From: Halobacterium noricense
GTDB lineage: Archaea > Halobacteriota > Halobacteria > Halobacteriales > Halobacteriaceae
Length of the DNA: 64,000 nucleotides
Direction: 5' to 3'
Assembly (NCBI RefSeq): GCF_021233435.1
Contig: NZ_CP089468.1
Coordinates: 930,001-994,000, forward strand
The position numbers and the translations under genes were made by a program. Each line of letters opens with the position of its first letter. Positions within the stretch are counted from its first letter, which is position 1. This document shows positions 24,752 to 31,688 of the stretch, one piece after another. The notes under the pieces were generated by a model. It was not told where the DNA came from and did not search any database. It saw only the letters and a program-made list of their open reading frames with translations.

Positions 24752-25798
24752 TCACGTCAGCGAGTACACGTTCGCGAGGTAGACCTCGCGGACCCGATCG
24801 CCCCAGTTGTGGGTGTACGTGTCGATGATGTCGTCGGCAACGTCGCCGCGGAGATACTTCACGATGCCGCGGTCACCGGTGCGGTCCCGGAGGTGTGTCG
24901 TGAAGAAGTGACGGAAGTAGTGGGGCGTGACGTTCTCGGCGGCGTCAGCACCGCTGCGGTACCAGCCCGCGCGCTCGGCGTGCTCGCGGACGAACGACCG
25001 CACCATCTCCGGCGTGAGTCGCTGGCCCCACGCGTCCCGCGTGCTCGCGAACAGTGGCTCCGCCGGCGACGGCGTGTCCGGGCGAATCGCCAGCCAGCGC
25101 ACGAGTGCGCCCCTCAACTCCCCGTCTACGGGGACGAGCGTCGCGCGCTTGCGCTTGTTCGACGCCGTCCGCTCCTCGGCGTTCGTCATCTCGCCACGGC
25201 TCACGTCCGGGTCGACGAACAGCGTGTCCAGCCGCCCGTCCAGTTGCGCGCGCGTCCCGAGGTTGTAGGCAGCCTCGACCGCGGGCGCGTCCAGAGCGAG
25301 ATCACGGATGTCGAGATTGCAGAGCTCGCCCACGCGCAGCCCGGTTTTCAGCAGTGTGAGGACGACCGCTCGCTCCAGCGGGTGCGTGATTCCGGCCACG
25401 AACGACCGCATCTGGGCTATCGAGACCTCGCGGCGAGTCGGGTCCGTGTCGATGGCCTCGTCCATCTCCTGGGTGACCAGCGTCATCGGGTTGCCGTCGA
25501 ACTCCCCGACCTGGGTCATGTAGCCGTAGAACCGATTGAGATACGAGGCGTACGTCGCGACGGTGCTGTCGGCGTGGTCGCCGCGGAGTTCGTGTACCCA
25601 CGCCAGGCAATCCCGACGGTCGGCCTCCGCGGGCTCGGTCCCGGTCTCCGCGAGGAACGCCTCGAACTCCCGGAGGACGCGGCCGTACGCCTCTCGTGTG
25701 CGCTCGGACTTCCCGTGGTAGGCCATGTCTTCGAGGAAGTACTCGATCGGGTCCTCGGCGTCGTGGCCGCGCCCGGCGTCGACAGACCGCTCGCTCAT
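24752..25798 (-). CDS. Tyrosine recombinase/integrase (XerC/D-like)
   Basis: A 348-residue site-specific recombinase. A SAM-like core-binding N-terminal domain (about residues 18-105, with TREAYGRVLREFEAFL) precedes the catalytic domain. The catalytic residues are visible: Arg in TGLRVGELCNL, Lys in the NKRKRATLVPVD beta hairpin, His-x-x-Arg in TPHYFRHFFTTHL and the Tyr nucleophile in DDIIDTYTHNW. The position of the usual second His carries Arg/Gly (YLRGD), as in some archaeal members. The start ATG overlaps the stop of the small upstream gene by 4 nt, so the two are co-translated. Confidence 0.9.
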   Translation of the reverse strand: MSERSVDAGRGHDAEDPIEYFLEDMAYHGKSERTREAYGRVLREFEAFLAETGTEPAEADRRDCLAWVHELRGDHADSTVATYASYLNRFYGYMTQVGEFDGNPMTLVTQEMDEAIDTDPTRREVSIAQMRSFVAGITHPLERAVVLTLLKTGLRVGELCNLDIRDLALDAPAVEAAYNLGTRAQLDGRLDTLFVDPDVSRGEMTNAEERTASNKRKRATLVPVDGELRGALVRWLAIRPDTPSPAEPLFASTRDAWGQRLTPEMVRSFVREHAERAGWYRSGADAAENVTPHYFRHFFTTHLRDRTGDRGIVKYLRGDVADDIIDTYTHNWGDRVREVYLANVYSLT

Positions 25799-26172
25799 CG
25801 GTCCTCCTGACGGACGTAGCCACCCTGCCGCGGGTCGTGGCGAATCTTCCCGCCCTCGACCAGCGACTGCACCGCGTCGTCGAGGCGGTCCTCGAAGTCA
25901 CCCGAGAGTTCCTCGACGAGTCGGTCCCACGACACGACGTCCGCCGCGGACACCGATTCGAGAACCCGGTTTTCGAGGCCGCTCCCCCCAGGGGTAGCGT
26001 CCCCAGAACCACCTTCCTCGTGGTCGTCCAGGAACCCTCGTCGCCCGGCCTGCACCATCGTCCGCAGGTACTCGCTCTGGGACATGTCGAGCTCGTCGGC
26101 GTGCTCGCTCCACGCCGATTTCTGCTCGGTCGGCACGTACGTCTTCGCGACCGCGCGGTCGTCACCAGTCAT
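25795..26172 (-). CDS. DUF5805-type small protein coupled to the recombinase
   Basis: A 125-residue acidic protein starting at ATG 26172 (MTGDDRAVAKTYVPTEQK). The N-terminal part looks like a ribbon-helix-helix: strand AVAKTYVPT, helix KSAWSEHADELD, helix SQSEYLRTMVQAG. A linker rich in Gly follows, and then a C-terminal winged-helix-like module (SWDRLVEELSGDFEDRLDDAVQSLVEGGKI). DNA binding is therefore likely. It overlaps the recombinase start (ATGA) and may control the operon or act as a directionality factor. An inverted-repeat operator lies upstream (26219-26234). Confidence 0.72.
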   Translation of the reverse strand: MTGDDRAVAKTYVPTEQKSAWSEHADELDMSQSEYLRTMVQAGRRGFLDDHEEGGSGDATPGGSGLENRVLESVSAADVVSWDRLVEELSGDFEDRLDDAVQSLVEGGKIRHDPRQGGYVRQEDR

Positions 26173-26218
26173 ACTCCCCGCATTTCCGCCCGGCAACTTC
26201 AGTGTTCCCCCACACACA

Positions 26219-26234
26219 GATAAGGTGCCTTATC
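26219..26234 (-). promoter_or_regulatory. Inverted-repeat operator of the recombinase operon
   Basis: The arms GATAAGG and CCTTATC (26219-26225, 26228-26234) form a perfect 7-bp dyad with a 2-nt centre, 47 nt before the DUF5805 start. A TATA-like CTTATAGG on the minus strand (26250-26257) lies upstream, so the dyad should overlap the transcription start and could block it. Binding by the RHH-like protein is an inference. Confidence 0.55.
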
Positions 26235-27690
26235 GTCTGAAACAGCACCCTATAAGGGGTAAATACAGTACTACTTTGAATGATTTGCAGAGCCAAAGAA
26301 CCGGTTAGAACGATATTTGCTTTTGGTGGGTGGTGCTTATTTCCGTGATATAGAATTCACCGTCGTTTCGGTTCTCCGATCACTCGCGAGCAACCGAGTC
26401 GAATCCTCTCGCAGTAGTCGTCGTTTTCCCTCGCGTCGTCGAATCGAACGGCTTCGATACAGCCGGTGCTGATTGAAGAACTCGCTCACAATCACTCGGT
26501 CCGCGCTCAGTCGGAACTCGTTCTCGAACGACTGTTCGACCCGTCGGAACGAATCTCGTCACGAATCTGACCTAGCTCAGTCCAGGAGGAATACACGTTC
26601 GGGGGACGTTGGATTGCTGCGATTAGAGTCGACCGTACGAGTTCAGCTCCCCACATCGAGAAGCGCACTAACCTGTGGAGTCGTTCGAGACCTCGTTCGA
26701 GGAGCGAGTAGTTCTGATGGATAGCCCGGAGTGCGCGCCACGTCGCTTTCGACGCGCTAAGGTACCGAATCGACGAGTGAGGCGTCACTCCATCGAGTGG
26801 CGACGACGAGACTCTATCACGCGCAGCAGCAGCGACCTCGTTGCTTCTCCGTCGCCCGGTTCACGAGGAGGGAGACCGCCAGATGGAACGATTCTCGCTG
26901 GCGTATATGGAAAAGCCGCTGTCACGCCGTCTCGAAGACGGAAATCTACTGAGGTTCGTCGAGCCCCTCGAAAACGGAAGTATAGACCGGGGCTACGCAG
27001 GGAGGGTCTCGGGACCTCGCATCCCCGCGTGCTACGCTTCGATTGCTCGAACACAGGCCGACTCGCACGGGCACACTCCTACCCGAAACTCGTTCTTTCG
27101 TCGGCTGTGCCTGGAGTTAGCGGAGGGTATCGAAATGACTGGCTACGATGATGTCGACGACCGAACGCGCTCTCGCATCTATTCAGCGGCGATTTCGTGC
27201 CACTTGATAGCACGTTCGTCGACGCGCCGGTTTCTCGTGCCCCGCACGCCGAACGAATAAATTCTATTTCGCTATATCAATTCTGGGTTCGAAAGCCACC
27301 CGTCGCCGCCACCGAATCCAGTCAGCACGAGCGCTAACACAGTCGTTATCGCGAATCAGCGCTCGACGCGTCCGCGTAGCGACCACGCAGCGGTTCGCCG
27401 AAGCGCGGCCGTTTTCGAACCACGGGAGCCGAACGTATTCGGCATTCGTACTCTTTTCCCGCCGACAAGTGCCCGTTCAAACTCCTTAATGTGGTGGTAT
27501 CCATCCTAATACTGGTCGCACACTAGTCAGAACACGATATTATCGCCTAAACGTCAACGCGTAGGTTAATGTGGTTGGTAGCGCTCGATTTTCGCGTATC
27601 GATGTGGCCTCACATCCAGGGTAGCGTAGAATCAGTGGACGAACGGTTTAGCGAAATCGAATTTGTTGGACGTTCGGGTGAAACTGAGGG
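26235..27690. other. Gene-poor, compositionally distinct stretch upstream of the nas genes
   Basis: About 1.45 kb with lower GC than its surroundings and no confident gene. The best open frame is on the minus strand (26507-26788, GTG start, 93 codons). It has a plausible helical segment (LRAIHQNYSLLERGLERLHRLV) but mixed third-position composition. Plus-strand frames at 26675-27151 and 26841-27260 look random (Arg/Ser-rich). A partial tandem repeat CTCGAA(G/A)ACGGAA occurs at 26931 and 26967. The 3' part is A/T-rich and probably holds the narK promoter region. It may be the remains of an integrated element. Confidence 0.4.
27486..27575 (+). promoter_or_regulatory. Direct repeat upstream of narK
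   Basis: TTAATGTGGT occurs twice, at 27486-27495 and 27566-27575, 80 nt apart, in the A/T-rich region before narK. It could be a regulator site for nitrate-responsive control, but there is no supporting motif knowledge; a chance repeat is possible. Confidence 0.3.
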
Positions 27691-27696
27691 GGTAGC

Positions 27697-29016
27697 ATGG
27701 CGCTGATACGGATGACCAAGTACCGGACGCTGTTGCTCGCGACCATCGGGTTCAACTTCTCGTTTCTCATCTGGTTCTCGTTCGCGCCGTTCACGGAGCC
27801 GATGGCCAACGAGTTCGGGCTGTCGCTGGCGGAGATCGGCCTGCTCGCCAGCGCGAACATCTGGCTGGCACCGTTCGGGCGCGCGCTGACCGGCTGGCTC
27901 TCGGACAAATTCGGCGCGCCGTCGGTGTTCGCCATCGTGTTGGGGTACGTCGGCGTGTTCTCCATCGCGTCGGCGTTCGCGCAGTCCTACGAGGTGTTCT
28001 TCGTCGAGCGCCTCATCGTCGCGACGGCGGGCATCACGTTCGTCGTCGGCATCCAGCACGTCGCGGAGTGGTTCGAGGAGGAGAACCTCGGGCTCGCGGA
28101 GGGCATCTACGCGGGCGTCGGGAACGCTGGCGCTGCGGGTGGCGCGCTCATTCTCCCGCGCGTGTTCGGGACGAACTGGAACGGCCCGCTGTTCTCGACG
28201 AACTGGCGGGCGGCGTTCTTCTACACGGGCATCGTCTCGATTCTGCTCGGGGTGACGTACTTCACGCTCGGGGAGGCCGCCAAGAGCGAGGAGAAACGCC
28301 AGGCGACCAAGGACAGCGCGAGCTTCGGGGGCTGGGTGCACACCGCCACCCGGTACGGGACGCTCGTCCTCGCGCTCGCGTACGTGATGACGTTCGGCCT
28401 CGAACTGTCGATGAACGGCTGGCTCGCGACCTACTACCGCGAGGGATTCGACACGAACAACCTCGTGCTCGCGAGCACGTTCGCGGCGACGTTCTCCGTC
28501 GCGGCAGGCCTGCTGCGGCCCATCGGCGGCTACGTCAGCGACCGGCTGGCGCGCGCCGAGCGTAACATCCTCCCGTTCTTCACGGGCCACTACCGCGAGC
28601 AGTGGACGTTCACGGCGATGTCGTTCGTCGTCGTCGCGATGTTCGGGATGACGCTCGCCGGAATGTCGGGCGAGGTGTTGCTCGCGGTCGGCGCGGGGTT
28701 CCTCGTCGGGATGGGTTGTGCGTTCGCGGAAGGCGCCATCTTCGCACAGGTGCCCGCGATGTTCCCGAACAGTTCGGGGGCGGTCGCGGGCGTCGTCGGC
28801 GGCGTCGGCACCATCGGCGGCATCGTCTACCCGCTGGTGTACTCGGCGCAGTTCATGCCGAACCTCCACACGGGCTACTCGGTGGTCGCGGCGTCGATGA
28901 TTCCCATCCTGGTGTTGACCGCGTGGGTGTTCCAGCCGAGAATCGCGAGCGTCGCCAACGAGGCCGGCTTCGGCGACTCGACGTCGTCGGCGGTCGAAGC
29001 GCCGGGTGACGACTGA
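27697..29016 (+). CDS. narK: Nitrate/nitrite transporter of the NarK/NasB type (MFS)
   Basis: A 439-residue MFS protein with about 12 membrane helices. The N terminus [18 protein letters not shown] and the segment [20 protein letters not shown] with [11 protein letters not shown] are NNP-family (nitrate porter) features, and the conserved Gly-rich nitrate signature recurs late ([20 protein letters not shown]). It imports nitrate for assimilation. ATG 27697 is used; ATG 27712 (MTKYRTLLL) is an alternative. The stop TGA overlaps the mobA start by one base (TGATG). The context with mobA, nitrite reductase and nasA matches the nas cluster of Haloferax mediterranei (there called nasB). Confidence 0.92.
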   Translation: MALIRMTKYRTLLLATIGFNFSFLIWFSFAPFTEPMANEFGLSLAEIGLLASANIWLAPFGRALTGWLSDKFGAPSVFAIVLGYVGVFSIASAFAQSYEVFFVERLIVATAGITFVVGIQHVAEWFEEENLGLAEGIYAGVGNAGAAGGALILPRVFGTNWNGPLFSTNWRAAFFYTGIVSILLGVTYFTLGEAAKSEEKRQATKDSASFGGWVHTATRYGTLVLALAYVMTFGLELSMNGWLATYYREGFDTNNLVLASTFAATFSVAAGLLRPIGGYVSDRLARAERNILPFFTGHYREQWTFTAMSFVVVAMFGMTLAGMSGEVLLAVGAGFLVGMGCAFAEGAIFAQVPAMFPNSSGAVAGVVGGVGTIGGIVYPLVYSAQFMPNLHTGYSVVAASMIPILVLTAWVFQPRIASVANEAGFGDSTSSAVEAPGDD

Positions 29017-29597
29017 TGCGGACGGGGCTCGTGCTCGCGGGCGGCCACTCGACGCGCTTCGGCGAGGCGGACAAGTCCGTCGCCGCCGTCGACGAACAAC
29101 CGATGGTGCGCCGCGTCGCCGAGCGAGTCGACAGTGTCACCGACGAGCTCGTCGTGAATTGCCGGGACGAGCAGCGCGCTGCGATTACAGAGGCCCTCGA
29201 CGGCCTCGACTATCGGCTGGCCGTCGACCCGATTCCCGACGAGGGCCCCGTTGCGGGAATGCGGACCGGGCTCCGGGTCGCGCGCGGCGACGCGGTCGCC
29301 GTCGTCGCCTGTGACATGCCGCTGGCCGACCCGGAGTTGTTCGAGCGACTCTTCGAGCGTGCGGACACCGCCGCGGTCCCGCGTGCAGACGGCCACCTCC
29401 AGCCGCTGCACGCCGTCTACGGCCGCCACGCGGCGCGGTTCGCGTGCGACCGGACGCTCGCGAGCGGGTCGCGTCGGCTGGCCGAGGCGCTCGCGCGCCT
29501 CGACCCAGTGGTCGTCGACGTCGCCTCGGAAGACCCGTTCACGAACGTCAACACGAAGGGTGATTTAGTGGGCGTACGTGGGGCACTCGGCGGGTAG
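29016..29597 (+). CDS. mobA: Molybdenum cofactor guanylyltransferase MobA
   Basis: A 193-residue nucleotidyltransferase. The signature LAGGHSTRFGEADKS (residues 7-21) binds GTP, and VVACDMPLADPELF (about 93-106) holds the Mg-binding Asp. MobA attaches GMP to Mo-molybdopterin to make the MGD cofactor needed by the nitrate reductase NasA encoded downstream; in haloarchaeal nas clusters this gene has been called nasC. It is translationally coupled to narK by the TGATG overlap. Confidence 0.9.
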   Translation: MRTGLVLAGGHSTRFGEADKSVAAVDEQPMVRRVAERVDSVTDELVVNCRDEQRAAITEALDGLDYRLAVDPIPDEGPVAGMRTGLRVARGDAVAVVACDMPLADPELFERLFERADTAAVPRADGHLQPLHAVYGRHAARFACDRTLASGSRRLAEALARLDPVVVDVASEDPFTNVNTKGDLVGVRGALGG

Positions 29598-29683
29598 GTG
29601 GCAAATATATCTGTATAAGGTCCTTTAGATTCTGACGTTCGTCTGCATACACATACCGTAATTTGACTTTTTCAACGATGACC

Positions 29684-29690
29684 TTTATTA
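29684..29690 (+). promoter_or_regulatory. Putative TATA box of the nirA-nasA operon
   Basis: TTTATTA lies 83 nt before the nitrite reductase start, predicting initiation near 29713 and a leader of about 60 nt. Another A/T box, AAATATAT, occurs at 29603-29610. The assignment is positional only. Confidence 0.4.
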
Positions 29691-29733
29691 TCTAGACGAG
29701 AGACTCATCTGACTGTACTAGACGCGACGGTTG

Positions 29734-29749
29734 TCCGGATATTTCCGGA
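29734..29749 (+). promoter_or_regulatory. TCCGGA-N4-TCCGGA repeat in nirA leader
   Basis: Two palindromic hexamers TCCGGA (29734-29739 and 29744-29749) flank TATT, 24 nt before the nirA start. It lies downstream of the predicted transcription start, so it could be a repressor site or an RNA hairpin that affects translation of the nitrite reductase message. Confidence 0.4.
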
Positions 29750-29773
29750 AAACAAGCCCAAACACAAACCACG

Positions 29774-31597
29774 ATGGCACACAAGAAAGAAGAGTGGAAG
29801 GCCGAGCAGTACGGTGACGAAGTCAGAGCACGGCTCGAGGAGTTCGCCGAGCGCGGTTGGGAGGCGATTCCCGAGGAGGAACACGACGAGTGGTTCTCCC
29901 GGTTCAAGTTCTGGGGGGTGTTCCACCAGCGCGGCGGCCAGGAGAGCTACTTCATGATGCGGTTGACCAACTGCGGCGGCGTCCTCGAACCCGACCAACT
30001 CCGGGCCATCGGCGAGGTCGCCCGCGACTACGCGCAGGGGCCCGCCGAGAACCCCGAATTCGGGAACGGGTGGATCGACCTCACGACCCGCCAGTCCATC
30101 CAACTGCACTGGCTCAAACTCGAGGACATCCCCGAAATCTGGGAGAAACTCGAAGCCGTCGGCGTCTCCTCGCGCTCGGCGGGCGGGGACACGATGCGCA
30201 ACATCTCGGGCTGTCCGGTCGCCGGGAAAGCAGAGGAGTACGTCGAGAGCCGCGAACTCCTGGACGAGATTCAGGACGGCATCCGCGGGGACGACGACCT
30301 CGCGAACATGCCCCGGAAGTTCAACATCTCGGTGACGGGCTGCCGGCAGGGCTGCGCGCAGGACGCGCTCAACGACATCGGCCTCGAACCCGCGCACAAA
30401 TTCGTCGACACCGATGAGCAGAGCTCATCGAGCAATCGGGAATCACAGATTCCCGATAATGGGGAGGAGGTCGAGGGCTTCAACGTCCGCGCCGGCGGCG
30501 GGCTCGGCGGCCGCGAGCCTCGCGCCGCACGCCCGCTGGACATCTTCGTCACGCGCGACCAGGCCTACGACACCGTTCGCGCGTTCGTCGAACTGTACCA
30601 CGAGGAGGGCAACCGCGAGAACCGCTCGAAGAACCGCGGGCGCTTCTTCGTCGACGAGTGGGGCACCGACGAGATTCGCGAGGCGCTCGACGAGCGCCTG
30701 GATTTCGACCTCGAATCCGCGGGCACCGACTTCCGCGGCGAGTACACGTACAACGCCGGCAAGCCGTCCGAGCGCGGCGCACACGACCACGTCGGCGTCT
30801 ACGACCAGACGGACGGGCAGAACTACGTCGGAATCAGCGTCGCCCTCGGGCGGCTGCGCGCCGACGAAGCAATCGAACTTGCGGACCTCGCCGACGAGTA
30901 CGGCAGCGGGGAAGTCCGCTTGACGCGCCGGCAGAACCCCATCATCACGGACGTCGCGGACGAGGACCTCGACGACCTGCTCGCGGAGCCGCTGCTGGAC
31001 AAACACGAGCCCGAGCCCAACCCCTTCGAGCAGGGCGCGATGGCCTGCACGGGCACGGAGTTCTGCTCGCTCGCGCTCACGGAGACGAAGGCGCGGATGG
31101 CGCGGTTGCTGCGCTGGCTCGGGGACAACGTCGAGGTCCCCGACGACGTCGACCGCATCAAGATGCACTTCTCGGGCTGCACCGCGGACTGCGGGCAGGC
31201 GATGACCGCGGACATCGGCCTGCAGGGGATGCGCGCACGCAAGGACGGCGAGATGGTCGAAGCTGTCGACGTCGGCGTCGGCGGCGGCGTCGGCGAGGAG
31301 CCGACGTTCATCGACTGGGTGCGCCAGCGCGTTCCCGCCGACGAACTCCCGGGAATGATTGCGAACCTCGTGCGGGCGTTCGCCGCGCTCCGCGAGGACG
31401 GCCAGACGTTCCGCGAGTGGGTGGAGGCGACCGGCCACGAGACTATCGTCGAACTCGCGGAACCCGAGGAAGTCGAGGGGTACACCGACCCCTGCCTCTA
31501 CGACGCCAAGCAGTCCTGGTACCCGTTCGCGGAGGGAGACAGTCCGGCACCGACCGCCCCAGACGGCACGCCGCTGGCCACCGAGAGCGATGACTGA
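29774..31597 (+). CDS. nirA: Ferredoxin-dependent nitrite reductase (siroheme/4Fe-4S)
   Basis: A 607-residue assimilatory nitrite reductase that reduces nitrite to ammonium using ferredoxin. The duplicated nitrite/sulfite-reductase fold is clear. The siroheme/4Fe-4S cysteines lie in ACTGTEFCSLA (C-x5-C, about residue 424-430) and SGCTADCGQ (C-x3-C, about 469-473). NISGCPVAGK and NISVTGCRQGCAQD are the first-half equivalents. Residues about 213-228 (DEQSSSSNRESQIPDN) are absent from the otherwise conserved line GLEPAHKFV...GEEVEGFNVR and come from a double-hairpin insertion (30413-30457). The stop overlaps the start of a 32-aa ORF. In Haloferax the gene is nasD. Confidence 0.92.
   Translation: MAHKKEEWKAEQYGDEVRARLEEFAERGWEAIPEEEHDEWFSRFKFWGVFHQRGGQESYFMMRLTNCGGVLEPDQLRAIGEVARDYAQGPAENPEFGNGWIDLTTRQSIQLHWLKLEDIPEIWEKLEAVGVSSRSAGGDTMRNISGCPVAGKAEEYVESRELLDEIQDGIRGDDDLANMPRKFNISVTGCRQGCAQDALNDIGLEPAHKFVDTDEQSSSSNRESQIPDNGEEVEGFNVRAGGGLGGREPRAARPLDIFVTRDQAYDTVRAFVELYHEEGNRENRSKNRGRFFVDEWGTDEIREALDERLDFDLESAGTDFRGEYTYNAGKPSERGAHDHVGVYDQTDGQNYVGISVALGRLRADEAIELADLADEYGSGEVRLTRRQNPIITDVADEDLDDLLAEPLLDKHEPEPNPFEQGAMACTGTEFCSLALTETKARMARLLRWLGDNVEVPDDVDRIKMHFSGCTADCGQAMTADIGLQGMRARKDGEMVEAVDVGVGGGVGEEPTFIDWVRQRVPADELPGMIANLVRAFAALREDGQTFREWVEATGHETIVELAEPEEVEGYTDPCLYDAKQSWYPFAEGDSPAPTAPDGTPLATESDD
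30413..30457 (+). repeat. In-frame 45-nt double-hairpin insertion in nitrite reductase gene
   Basis: Two perfect inverted repeats stand in tandem: GATGAGC/GCTCATC (30413-30419, 30423-30429, loop AGA) and ATCGGGAATC/GATTCCCGAT (30435-30444, 30448-30457, loop ACA), separated by GAGCA. Total 45 nt, frame kept. Arm sequences differ from those at 3721-3765, but layout (3-nt loops, 5-nt spacer, 45-nt total) is identical. It encodes a hydrophilic Ser/Asn/Gln stretch, unlike the rest of the enzyme, between two conserved segments and probably in a surface loop. Confidence 0.8.
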
Positions 31598-31688
31598 CGA
31601 CGCGACGGTGTCGACGGCGCCGATGGACGTCGCCCCCGAACTGTTCCCGGCGAACACCGACCACTCCGCCGAGGTGGACGACGCGTGA
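31590..31688 (+). CDS. 32-residue ORF between nirA and nasA
   Basis: A very short acidic protein that starts inside the nirA stop region (ATGACTGA) and ends by overlapping the GTG start of nasA (GTGAGTGA-type junction), so translation could be coupled on both sides. The sequence has no Cys, no membrane segment and an SLiM-like centre (VAPELFPANTD). It may be a real small protein of the nitrate assimilation operon or a coupling leader for nasA. I do not recognise a family. Confidence 0.5.
   Translation: MTDDATVSTAPMDVAPELFPANTDHSAEVDDA

Noticed and set aside
26931-26984. Two copies of CTCGAA(G/A)ACGGAA as a CRISPR-like start
   Set aside because: Only two imperfect copies, no third copy at the expected spacing and no leader or spacer pattern.
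27280-27310. tRNA-like T-arm GGTTCGAA
   Set aside because: No matching acceptor or anticodon stems can be formed around it.
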